A DNA stretch of 64,000 bases, from positions 18,061,989 to 18,125,988 of the forward strand of contig CM073537.1 in NCBI GenBank assembly GCA_037074615.1. The letters run 5' to 3'. The translations under genes and the position numbers were made by a program. Numbering within the stretch: position 1 is the first letter of the stretch; each line of letters begins with the position of its first letter. This document shows positions 43,976 through 55,870 of the stretch, one piece after another. A model generated the notes under the pieces. That model was given only the letters and a program-made list of their open reading frames with translations. It was not told the DNA's origin and made no database searches. Source of the DNA: Leucaena leucocephala (Eukaryota; Streptophyta; Magnoliopsida; Fabales; Fabaceae).

Positions 43976-46900
43976 ATGGGAAAGTCTAGTGTAAGGTACG
44001 TGACCTCCTGAACTTCCCTTCTATTTTCTTTCCAATTTGAACTTTTCTATTTTTCTCTGTACGATGTGTTTTCTCATTCTGCTTCATCTCGTCCCTCTTA
44101 ATGAATGCAGACCAGGATCAAAAGCTGACCGCAAGTTTGATAAGAAGCTCGAATTTTATGGCAGTAAGTTTTTTTTTTATAAAAAAAATTGAAAGCAGTT
44201 CTTATTCTAGCAGTAATTTTGTACTTGTTTAAAAGTTTAGTCTGCCTTTCCATTCTTCCTATTCTATAAAGCACGGGATTTTTTATGGCATGTGGGTGAT
44301 AGGAATAGGGGTATAGGTCGTTAGGGCAATAATTATGGCTACTAGAAGTAGTTACAGGGTTAGCATGTAAGTAAAGCTAGAAGGGGATTGTAGAGGATGT
44401 CTTTGATCATTTTGAGTGGAGTATCCTTTCGTGTTTGTAGAGTTTCCTCGTGAATGTGTGTGTTTGAGACTTGGTTGTTTCAGTGGGTGCTTTTATTGAC
44501 CCTGCTATTATGAATATGAAAGATGGATCAATTGGTGCTTTCATTCATCCTCCTATCATGTCAACGATTAGGGAGATGAGTGAAGGTGATGCTGCAATCA
44601 ATAAGTTTCAGAGATCAATGAACAATTATTTGACCTAGTTGGTGCAGGATATTAGGGTTTGGAGACTATGATGCTATGGTCACTTAAGCAATATGGTATC
44701 CTTTATTTTCTCGACAATTGAGAAAATACGTGGAGAGAAGTGCAGAAATTTCGTGATCCAGAAGTATTGCAAAACTAACATATCAATGGTTTTAGATAAT
44801 CAATGCAATAAAACGTACAAGGATGAATCCTGTAAATTAACGGTACGTTTGGTAGGATGGAAGAGTTTTTTATGGAAGTGGAATTAGCTGGAAATGGGCT
44901 TTAAAAGTTTGTTTTAGGAAAATGAAATGAGTATAGAATTGATGTATATTTTTTTTATAACTTGGGGATAAAATGGTTCAAAATATTTTTTTATGACTTA
45001 TGAAGGATTAAAGTTGTCTAGGAATTTTATAACTGGGTAAAATGGTCCAAAAAACTTCACTTCCAGATCATCTCAATTCCTAATTTTTCTGATGGAACTG
45101 AAATGACTCAAAATGTTAGAAGTGGAAGTGGAAATGATTTTTATCGTACCAAACGAGGGAAGTGGAAGATTTCACTTCCACTTTTCCACTCCCACTTCCC
45201 TCCGACCAAACATGACTTAATGGTTGAAACTGGATATACTGTTCCAGTCAATTGTGAACATGGCGCTGACTCTGTAACAATTGTTAATTCCAGTTATAGC
45301 TTCAATTTTTTCAGTCCTTGACTCAAAAACCTTTGCTTTCAAGAAGTATTCTCTTGCTTTGGTTGAAGATGCCAAAGAGTTTTGTGATTTGTTGGGTTCT
45401 GGGCTTCTGAGAAGCAGAATACAGTGATGGAACGCTGTCCATAAATGTCCACATATATAGATATGTCATAATGTGTGTGTGTGTTCCTTTGGCTCAATCG
45501 CATGTAAAACATTTTTTTTTTGTAGAAACTAGGTGGTATCCCTAGGCAATAGCTTAGACACTAATCTTCCCGAGACATAGAGATCATCGAAGTGAGTTTT
45601 GGCTCTCCCAACAAAGCCTTTTTCTATACACACGGCCTGATTCGAACCTAGTATATCATGTTTAAGGGACCCAACCATCTACTAATTATGCCAAGCTTTG
45701 TTAGCGCATGTCAAACATTTATTGAACTCCATTTTGACATGACTGGCCCAAGAAGTAGTAAACCACCGAGGAGAGACGCAAAACCCATCTTGATGAGATG
45801 ATAAAAGTTGGCCCGATTCTTTGTTGTTGTAAAAATATAGTTCAACGTTTTTTTATTGAGGTGATTTTTTGGAATATAGTAGTGTAAAATATTTAGAATT
45901 TAGGATCATGGAAGTTGTGTTTCTCTGTGGAAGTAGATGACTAATTATAGGTAGTTATTAGGTGTCTTCATTGCATTAGTGAGGTACAATGTGTTTCCTC
46001 TCACCTCTTGCAACAAAGTGTACACATTGTGTTAGATATATCCCCTTTATGCGCCCGTGCATATACCGTAATGTGTTGTTATTTATGATTTTTGCAGTTT
46101 AAAGTGTCATCAATGTTTGTGTTGGGCTCCTTTTTTGATAAGTTGAAAATTCTATATTTTGTTCACACCACATGGTGCTATTGAGAGAGAAGAATAAAAT
46201 GCATTGCTTTGGTATTAGTTGTATGAATTATGTATATATGTTTTGTATGGATTGCGCATTCTTTGTATTTGATGCATTTCACATGTCAAATCTGGTCATA
46301 CGTTAACAATTCGCCTTATCCCAATCCTTGATTAATGCAGAGGTTAGAGCTTCTGTTGCTTCCTTGAGTGCTCAAAAGTCTATTACGAAGGTAAGAATTT
46401 TATATCAACAGCATTGTTCTTAGTTGTCTTGAAGACATTTATCAATATTTTAATATATGGCGTTGAAGACCAGTACCCATATAGAACCATCAAAGAACAA
46501 AGTAACAGTTCGATTAATTCAAGAAATAGAGAGCTAAAATGTGTTATGCTGTAAACTTCAATCCTTTGCTGATAAATAGTTCTAGCTTTTTGGATTATAA
46601 GATTTCGGTGTACTTTTCTTTCTTTCTTTTTTGGTGACATTTCTTTATTTTTGATTTGGGCTGTTAAGGTGTTTTTTGGGCCAATTATTCCATGCATAAG
46701 TACATTCTTTCGAACTGTTCTCTTCCTATGCTTAACTGATTGACGTTAGAGAATCTAATTTGCAAGTATTGGCTTGTTATAGTTGCCTTGATTAATTTCA
46801 GTAATCATAACACGCGACTTGAATTTTTCTTCTAGCAAAAGAGCAGAAATCAACGAAGACGCGAGAAGAAATTAAAGGCATATGACCTCTCTGCACTCTG

Positions 46901-47280
46901 CAATTCCCTTCCCGAGTTTAAGGCACCACGACAACCTGCGGATAACATAAAACTAAATTGCAAATCTAGAAAAAAGATTCTGTGAGTTCTTCTGTCATAG
47001 TTCAAACATTATATGATGGTCACATTTGACGTGTAACAATGTATTCATTAGTTTGTGTCTGTTTTTCAGAGTGAAGGAACAAGCGCGGTTTTTACAAAAT
47101 CTCAGTGATGCTTCTTTCCAAATGGATCCTCTGTCTGCCATTCATAAGCACTTGCTGAGTACTCAACCAGTAGTAGAGGAGCAACCAAAGAAAAAAGAGA
47201 ACAAAAATGGATCCTTGAAGAGGAAAGAGAAGAAATTGAAGGCGTTAGTTAGGTCAGCGAATATGGATATGTCATTTTGA
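43976..47280 (+). CDS. SLX9-like ribosome biogenesis factor, 159 aa
   Basis: Exons 43976–43995, 44111–44163, 46341–46390, 46836–46981 and 47070–47280 give 160 codons. The protein is small and very basic: MGKSSVRPGSKADRKFDKKL at the start, QKSRNQRRREKKLKAYDLSA in the middle, a VKEQARFLQNL helix with DPLSAIHKHL, and a lysine-rich tail (KRKEKKLKALV). This arrangement is that of the SLX9/FAM207 family, nucleolar proteins that bind pre-40S particles and help ITS1 processing. Homology is judged from motif order by memory, so the name is probable rather than certain. Intron 2 is 2.2 kb and contains a MITE and a possible alternative exon. Confidence 0.8.
44484..44638 (+). other. Possible alternative (premature-stop) exon in SLX9-like intron 2
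   Basis: A fair acceptor (TTGGTTGTTTCAG) ends at 44483. If exon 2 is spliced here, its last base plus TG forms an ATG codon and the frame stays open for about 50 residues, ending in TAG at 44636–44638. The peptide repeats itself internally: GAFIDPAIM and GAFIHPPIM. Use of this exon would truncate the protein before its conserved core. It may equally be a fragment of another gene or chance. Confidence 0.3.
44841..45217. mobile_element. 377-bp MITE, PIF/Harbinger-like
   Basis: The left end CGGTACGTTTGGTAGGATGG and the reverse complement of the right end, AGTCATGTTTGGTCGGAGGG, match over most of 20 positions. TAA flanks both sides, the target size and sequence of PIF/Harbinger (Tourist) elements. 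The right part also contains GAAGTGGAAG/CTTCCACTTC palindromes. It lies in intron 2 of the SLX9-like gene. Confidence 0.6.
45510..45710. repeat. Probable dispersed repeat in SLX9-like intron 2
   Basis: The stretch has GC content and wording (TGATTCGAACCTAGTATATC, then CCATCTACTAATTATGCCAA) typical of tRNA-related or LTR-associated plant repeats. There is no second copy in the window, so this is a weak call. Confidence 0.3.
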
Positions 47281-49088
47281 AACCCTTTATTGTCAAGGTA
47301 TCGTAGTGATTTGCTTTTGGTCAGACCAATAGTTTAAGAAACACATTTTTGGGGGAAAAAGATAAGCTTTTACTAAACAAAATTACTCAATCTCATAGTT
47401 TAAGTTTTAGCGTCTTAATGTGAATGCAACTAACCCATGGTAACAACCTTTTTATTGGATGCAACTAATATGTGGCCGAACTAGCAAATAGTAAGAGAGA
47501 ACATTATCTTATAGGCTAAGATTCAATTTTGTTATGGAAGTTGTTGTGTAGGAATTGTGGACATCTAAAATTTTTTGTTGGATCAATTTTATCTTGGAAG
47601 TATAAAAAAATGAGTAATAATGTTTATGGCTTAGTCAATGTTAATTTTTCAAGTTAGATTTTTAACAATTAGGGCGACTTAGTTTCTTTTTTAATACTTG
47701 AGTAAAATTAGTCTTAAAAAAAATTCAAATATCTACCGAGCAAAATTAGATCTTAATCCTGATCTTATTTATTGACATTAAACATGCACACCCACATAAA
47801 AATTAGAATGACATTTGCTATATCTTATTATTAATTATCAGGGACAATTTATTTTTATAAAAAAATTACAAGATTAATTTTTATTCTCTTAAAGTTAACC
47901 GAACAAATTGACCCAAATTCTTTTAGAGATATGCCCACTTGCTTTTTATTTTTAATCCGAATCATGTATTACTTGGATTAGGTGCTGTTTAATCGTGTTT
48001 TTGCGTTGGGACTTCAAAGGGGATTTTCTTTAAGACAAAAAAAAAAAAAAAAGACTCCCAAATACGTACTATATTAACATAATTGGTACAAAAAAAGTTT
48101 TTTTATAAGAAAAAAATGAAAAGGGGCATTTATTATTTTCTTTTCAAAAAACACTTTTTATGTATCAAAACATAGCAGAAGTGTCGGTTAGCTTGACGCC
48201 AAAATTTAAGATGTAAACCTTTTTGGAGTTGATTCTCTCACACATGGACCCAATTCCTCGTCACTTTTCAAGCTCCTCGCGGAAAACGATCGTCCATCCA
48301 ACAAATATTGCTGAGACCAAAAAAATACTTGAGATAGATATCCGACAAAGAACTTCTTTTCTATTTTTAAAACTATTACTTTATTATAATTTTTAACACC
48401 TTTGAAATTCAATAAGCAAATGAGATCTTTATAAGGAGATCTAATTTTTTATACGTGTCAATTGTTAAATACTTATGACCAGATCATTTTCTTCCCCTTG
48501 CTTTTGGTAGCTCAAGTGTCTTAACTATAACTATATTGCATATATTTATAAACTTTTCTTCAGCTTGAAGATGCACTAATTTTCTTTTTACAGCTTGAAG
48601 TTGGCACTTCTCTCTCAACAGAAGGCTCGAGACAGCACTGAAGAACAAAAGATGACAAGTCAATATCATGACACAGCATTAGTTCAACATTTGTCCTCCC
48701 ATCAATTTGTTTGCCTTTTTTTTTTTTCAAACTTAGTATCTTAACAGCACAGAAAGATTACAGAGATCTTGGTGCTCCCTACTACTTCTGCCCGTATCTA
48801 TACCAGATGGCACAGCATATTTGAAGATAATATGAATGGAGGGAGATGAATAAATTTAGGACAATCAAGTACTCTCAATTACAGGCCTCTCTCTCTCTAG
48901 CCTAAAATCTTGAAAGGAGGCAATGAAGCAAGAGGCCAATCAAATTGTATTTTCAATGAAATGAGATCAAATCACCCTTTAAAAAGCATTGCAATGATGG
49001 CTGGGCAGGTGATGCAGCCTAACAAATATATGCAGACGAGTCATAACCGCTGGGCAAGATATCGCGATTCTTCAGACTCTGACCCAAA
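47281..49088. other. Convergent intergenic region
   Basis: The SLX9-like and SNF4 genes end toward each other here. About 48580–49088 is probably SNF4 3' UTR and flank. The middle (47600–48200) is A/T-rich with an A run at about 48040. No gene is seen. Confidence 0.4.
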
Positions 49089-52000
49089 CTAACCGAGCAA
49101 GAACTTGAATATGTCAGTCAGTGAAACAATGCCTTCTACACGCTTGCTGCCAACTTCCACGATGACTAGCCGCCTGACACCTGATATCCACAAGTGAACA
49201 GCAGATAATTTACTGGATAACCATAACCAAGGTCAAGTACATTTCTTCACCAATTTGGTGAAAAGCATTACAGTAACTAAACATTGCAGTTGTAACCTCT
49301 AATGTCACAACTTGGAGTCAGCCACAGGCAAAACGTTGGAACGAAAGAAAGAAAACCTGAAGAATGAGAATTCATATGATTGTAACGGTAAAGAAGCTTC
49401 TGAGCTTAGCAGAAACCATCAGAAATTGGGAGTCACGAGAAAGTTAATAGGAGAATCAATGGGCACCCAAGTGGTTTACAGCCTACCCAAATGAGTACCT
49501 ATCATTATGGTATCAAAGCTAGCAGTCAGTGGTTCTAGAAATAATAGTATAGAGGATTCCAACAAGAGTTGGCTCACCAAAAACTAGTGATTGATGAAGA
49601 CCAATATGCCTAGTTTCACATCAAATATTGTGGATTATTCAAAAGGATACTTGAATGTTACAACTATGGAACATTTATCCTCACAAAGATCAAGACAACT
49701 GAAGGCTACAACACGAAGACAACACAAAGAAAAAAGGCAACTTCAGCTGAATAGCCTATTACATCATTAATGTAGACCAAAAAAAGTCATATTTCACCAA
49801 AAAAGAGCAAATAAAAATCTACCTGGATTAGCCAGCCGTTCCATCACTTTATGCAGAGAATCAGATCGCAAGCACATCTGACATCTTTGACTTCTCATTT
49901 CATAAGGCTGATAAGAATCCTGACCCAATTGCAATGCCTAGAGATATGAAGCATGTAAGAGAGTAAGAACTCAAGAACACAAGATGACATGTTCTAATAT
50001 TACTCTAGAATTTCAATAGACCTATAAATCATAATTTATAAAAACACTTTACAACAACAAATTGCATAAATCCTGATCTTGGGGCATTTAAATTGCAATT
50101 TTCAAAAACAAAAATGAAGAGAAAAGTGACTCTGAAATCATTTACTAGCAAACTGAAAACAGGACTACAAAATGTCACTGATGTTCTAGACATGATGCAT
50201 AAAAACAAAAACCAGGAATCAAGGCTCTCATCCACAGAATAAGGCATTTGTCATAATTCCTCTAAATAGAGGTCTTTGCAATTATTATCATTAATACTTA
50301 GCTATTGCAATGATGGTAGGATTTCCTATGAGTACTATATAAGGCCAAGAAGAACTGAGATCCCTTGGATTTAACAAAACACAACTGGGAAAAGAAATTT
50401 TGAATTCTCAATAGTATGGCATTAGGGTCTTGCTAAAGGTGCTAGAAAACTTAGGCTGCCTTTACTAAAGTTCATAATATGAATTCATGACTTAACTTCA
50501 GAGTTGGCACTAGCTTCAACCCTCATGCTCAACAGAATGGCCAGACTAATGAGAAAAAAATGTCGCTATTGATTCTAAAAAAATTTGTGAGAAGAACTAG
50601 GTTTATAAACAAACATAACTTGCCTGATGAACAGTCATTTCATCAAGATTGATATGTGTATAAGCTCTGTCCTTTGCCAAAGCTGTTATATCACTATCAA
50701 CAAAAGATGAGAGAAAAGGTGAGAAACATGACAAGCCACTGTAAAGAACGAATAGCTAAGACAATTTACGATTGAATCCTAGATTAATTCCAGTACCTCA
50801 AAAAATGGATGAAGTATAAAAATGATTTTTGAACACAACTAACCTCCGGCAATATATATCCAATAATGAGTCATTATCGTCTACTATTGGTATTGAACTT
50901 ACTTGGGCTGCAAAAGCAGAAACAAGATGAAACATAAGAAAGACCAAGTCAGTTTTCAAATATACACAATGGAATCACCCCCATTTCCTTTCCGCTAAAA
51001 CATTCAGCCTCTCTTTTTGACTGTTAATCACACAGAGATATCACCCTTCTCAATGCGGGAGAAAGTGACATCTACCACTAGCACAGAATACGAGATAAAT
51101 ATTAAGATATCAATCTCTTTGTTGTTATCTGTTTCTATTTGATACAAAATTTTCAAGGTCAAGCAGAGAAATGGCACCTTGAACTAACAAATTTAGGGCT
51201 GAAGAAAGAGAAGAACTTGGTCTCAACATTGCCAGGGGCTGCCGATTTGACTCCCCAATTTTGGGCACCCATGTGCCCACTGGAATTGCACAAATGGGTA
51301 GTTGAAGAATAGGCAATGTATTGGTACAATGCCTAAAATACCTGCAAATGCCTGAAAAATCAATCTGGTGAGAATCAAGGATACCAATTAACAGTATAAA
51401 AAATGCTATTTTAATAACTTACATTTAAGTATTCCAGAAAGTGAAGCAAGATGTAATAATTGTGGAAATGAACCATCCTCAGAAGATGAATGCACAATAG
51501 GAACAGTTGAAACTACGTTTTGCAGGATCTTCAAGGAAATATCCTTTAAATTATCATACGGCCCAGCCTGCAAGATAACCATAACATCACTGACAATAAG
51601 TAGTTCTGTTTTTTTGGGCGCTAAACTGGCAACAATTTATTACATAACACAAGCATCTTCCTGAACACAAGGGCACATTAGATAGAAAAATTTTAACTAG
51701 TGGAATTATTAAGTTAGGTATCATAAATAACCCAAGGAGCAGCTTCATACATCCTTAAATTAAAAAAATGAGTTTACACAATCGATGATGCGAAAGAGAG
51801 CAACTAATGACTAATTATAAAATGACAAATTTACAACAGTCAAATTACTCTGATATTTATTCCGAGATTAAGAATAAATCTATAAAACCCAGGCTTGTAA
51901 TAAAGTAACAGCTCATTAACTAGCAATATTTCAAGACTAAGGAACAAGATCGTCTTCCTTAGCTTTATGAAAGACATCTTTTAGTTTGGAACATGCCTGA

Positions 52001-55000
52001 ATTCCCATAATCACTTATATGCAAACTCAATTTAATTTAAATGGTATTTTCTTCTCCTCCCTGTTTGCTAAGGTCAACAAAATAGTTGACATGCAAAATG
52101 GATAATTGTGAACTTGTGGATATCATTTGAAGATGCATAGAACATAGACACAAATTGCAACTGCTAAGTTATAATTTTATTCCTGAAATAAATGCTGTTA
52201 AGTTATTGACTTGAACTACCTTGCTTCTTAAAAGAAGAAAGCAAAGCTGCCTTGCATATATTATGCTTTCCAATCAAATAAGTGAGTGATTCTTAAACAA
52301 AATAAGTTATTAGCAGGCAAAACCTATCTTCTGCACAAAATTTTTTTCATGCAATCCTGCAAGCCTCATGACTGCTACAGATACACCTCATTCAGATACA
52401 TCAAGCTAGCATTAGAAGCATTCCCAAAACTACAATGAACTCATGCTGTCCATTCACCACCACATAAAAGATACTATTAAATCTCATAGCATCTCTACAT
52501 GTTAATAACTACACATTGAACCTCAAAACTGCAGGTAGTCAAAATTGTGAGCAATATCACGTATTAAAGACTACAAAAGGCACATAATTTGCTTACACTA
52601 ACAAAACGTCTTGAAAATGCTGTTCCTGGTCCATTGTTTTGTCTACTAAGATATGATTTTCCTTCTTTCCAAGCAGATATGGTATGTGTCTCAAGCTCCT
52701 CTTCTGTCAGATTGGACCCACGATTTCCAAGCTGAGAATGAAACAATAGCACGTTTTAATAGGCATAACAGATCATACAAACACTGGCATACATGCAATT
52801 TACAAAACTCGTGCCAAATAAACTTTACAACCATCCTTGTAATAGGTAGACTGGCGAATAATACCATGTCATTGTTTTTCCAGCTTCTCCAGCATATCAT
52901 TAGGTGTCAAAAACATTTTCATAAGAATAAATATGAGATGAACTAAAAGAAAACGGAGATCAGGAAAAAAGAAATGATTTATAGTAGATATCAAAACGAA
53001 GGAATTGGAAATAATCTACCAGTTTAATATTTTATGGTGTCTGGTATGAAAAGCAAATAGAAAATATGTATGATTTAGTTTGTTGAAGGTGCATATGAGC
53101 ATATCAACAAATGCATACCTCTCTCAAAATTAAAATAAAATCCAAAGCACTGAGAACACCAACAAACTGCTCTTTGCTGAAGTCCCAAAGAGGAGCCATA
53201 GGGATTCCCTATAAATAACCCAATTTAGAAATGATGCTTGAAAGCTTAAAATCAGCTTTATATAATAAACACAAGGAAGACTGCAACTAAGACAGGTAAA
53301 TCATATGAGGATAAAGCAAAAAATTTAATCATAGTCCAGGGAAAAGCTTCAGATACTGTTGCTCGAATTCCAAAAAAAAAAAATAAAAATAAAAGCAGCA
53401 CATGAATCCTTTCCCACATATTGTTTCTGCCAAATCCAAAATATCCAGAATGCCCTAAAAGCAGATACCAGTCTCAGAAAAAAGAAAGGATACCTGCTCA
53501 TGCAAAACATGAAATGCTTGTTTCACTGGCAGATCAATGTCCAAGGCAACAACCTATGCCAGGTGTCTGAGTCAGCAATGAGATTATGCAATTTTTGGTA
53601 GGAAAGTTTGACCAGAAGCAAAATGTAAAAGCCAAAATAAAAGGTTAATGTTTAGACGTCCAAACCTTGCCTGACTCGGGAAGTAATTCATAAGCTGTGT
53701 GCATGGTCAAGAATGCAGTAATACGCTGACGGGATATCTGGACATCAGCATCAGATATTCTCGGCAATACTTCTGTTAATGTACCATCTGTCAAGCGGAC
53801 CTACATCATAAGTCAGCAACAGGTTCTGCTTATAAAATGAGCAATGGAAATTTGAAATGAAAATAAACAGCAATTTGAGGCATTAGAACAAAACAGAGCT
53901 TTAAAATGCAACAGGATAGATATGAACCAAAGCATATTGTATGTGAACAGGTTAAGAGAAATATGCCAGTCCATGAATAAATACTTAAATCTTATTCCAA
54001 ATGGAAGACTTAGCATACCGAGATAGATAAATCTTATTCTTACCACACGCCGAAAAGCCTCATTATCCACGTCCATGTTTGATCCGGAAGTTAGGTCTGG
54101 TGTTACAACAGGCATGTAATTAGGATCAGTAGCCAACAAGACAGTGTTAACTATCCCATATTCTCCAGGTACATAAGGTTGGTGTTCATCGTGTCGCCAT
54201 TCTCCATCAACAAAAAACTTGTACTGCATTAAAGTAATTTATAAGTAATCAACCACAATAAATCAAGGCTCATTTATCTCAAATTGGCATAACTCTAATC
54301 CATTAGTGCATATGCATATCACTATATCAGATACTTGCAATGTCAAACACAATAGCATTATTTCACTGTCTTTGCACAACCAACAATAACGGAAAGCTTC
54401 AAAATTTTATAGGAAATTGAAAAGGCAATAATGTGACATATCTTGTACTCTAAACCTCAGTAAAAAAAAAAACCTAAATCATCCCTCCACCATCACATAT
54501 CCATTAAATATGGCTTTATTATTATATAAAGCTCAATACAAGCTAATATTTGCCTCAGGCTTTGATTATACTATTTTGCCTCAACATGTTTTTACATGGC
54601 TTTGCTGCCAATGGAGCTAACGAAGTCCAACAAATCAGACCTTTGATACCTAAAAATCGACATGAAACTTTAACAGTATCATAATCAAATACAAGAACAA
54701 AATAATTAATTTCCTCAACTTTGTAGCATCCACAAAATCACCATGCCGCGTGCGTGACGAAAAATAAAGAGTTTTAACTCCAGTACTGTCAAGAATAAAC
54801 TAACCTGATGGTAACCAGGGGTCAAGCTATAAATAACTTGAAATACAGTTGGGCAACCCTCGACCGGCGACATTGGTAGAAACTCAGACCACCTTTGGAA
54901 CAAAATTTAGAGAAGATAAAAGGCAAGCGCGAAATAGCGTAAATCCAAGAAAAAAGCAATAATCAATAAATTAGATTAAATAAAAGTACGGCATTTTTCC

Positions 55001-55176
55001 CAAGAAAATAGGCAGAAGGCAGGAAAAAAACTAACAATAAATTTAACGCACCGTGTAAAAGAACCACTGAGATACACATTTCTTCCTCCGTATGGCCACA
55101 CAAACCGCATGGGGATTAGCACCGTCCCTGCAACAACTGCCGTGTCCCTCGTAGAATCCATGCTAGGACTGAACAT
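49089..55176 (-). CDS. SNF4: SNF4, SnRK1 beta-gamma regulatory subunit, 490 aa
   Basis: Thirteen exons in coding order: 55176–55052, 54892–54805, 54223–54044, 53800–53666, 53553–53494, 53208–53119, 52731–52597, 51567–51423, 51351–51178, 50907–50844, 50693–50624, 49937–49823, 49180–49089 (491 codons). The N-terminal CBM48 (about 22–100) has FVWPYGGRNVYLSGSFTRWS and YKFFVDGEWRHDEHQPYV. CBS repeats follow, with [52 protein letters not shown] and ending VEGIVSLTDIFKFLLG. This CBM–CBS fusion is the plant-specific AKIN beta-gamma form. It replaces a conventional gamma subunit in SnRK1, the energy-sensing kinase. The intron after exon 11 has a GC donor (CAG/GCAAGT). Confidence 0.97.
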
Positions 55177-55870
55177 TCAACCTCGAATTAGACTGTCACC
55201 CTGAGAATACCCTCCAAGTACTCCACTTAATTGCAGCATGCCAACTTCTTCAACTTGCATGTAACAAATTCGAGCAAATGCCGCACCAATTGAATGCACT
55301 ATAAAGCCAAAAATTATACCAAATCAAAAAGGAAACCAACATAAAAATACCAAATTTTGATGCTCACTGCTAGGGAATCAAAGAACATTTCCACAGGGTA
55401 ACAAAATAACACTACCAATTCACATGCAACCCACCCATTTGACTTGTAGAAACAAACCCTAACCCTAAAATCGAGAAATCAGAAGAAACGAACCAAATCA
55501 ACCCCAAGCAAGCGCGAGTTTGAAAATATCCTCCGAAAGCATGACAGAGACTCTTGAGGGAAAAAAATCCAAACCCTATTGAGAATCAGCAGACAGGTTG
55601 AGAAAATCGAGGTACGAATCCAACCCTAAAAAAGGCGAAACCTTGATGAAGATGTTAAAATTTTATCCCTGATGGAAACAAAAGGAAATAAAATACTAGT
55701 AGAACAGAATTGGGTCAATGAGATGAAGCTCTGATAAATTATCAGTGATACTTGTTTATGAAAACAAAAACGATGTATGAAAAAATAAAATGATAATAAT
55801 AATGAAATGACCATAATGATAAAGTGACGATGTCTCAAACTGTAAAAAGCATCGCTGAGACTGCACGTGC
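55177..55870 (-). promoter_or_regulatory. 5' leader and promoter of SNF4
   Basis: Likely holds the leader and perhaps a leader intron. It includes a double telo-box at 55454–55469 and a further CCCTAAA-type motif near 55624. No TATA box was identified with confidence. Confidence 0.4.
55454..55469. promoter_or_regulatory. Double telo-box
   Basis: AAACCCTAACCCTAAA, two telomere-type repeats in tandem. Short telo-boxes occur in many plant promoters and leaders, bind TRB proteins, and can recruit Polycomb; a role at this gene is inference. It is too short to be an interstitial telomere array. Confidence 0.55.
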
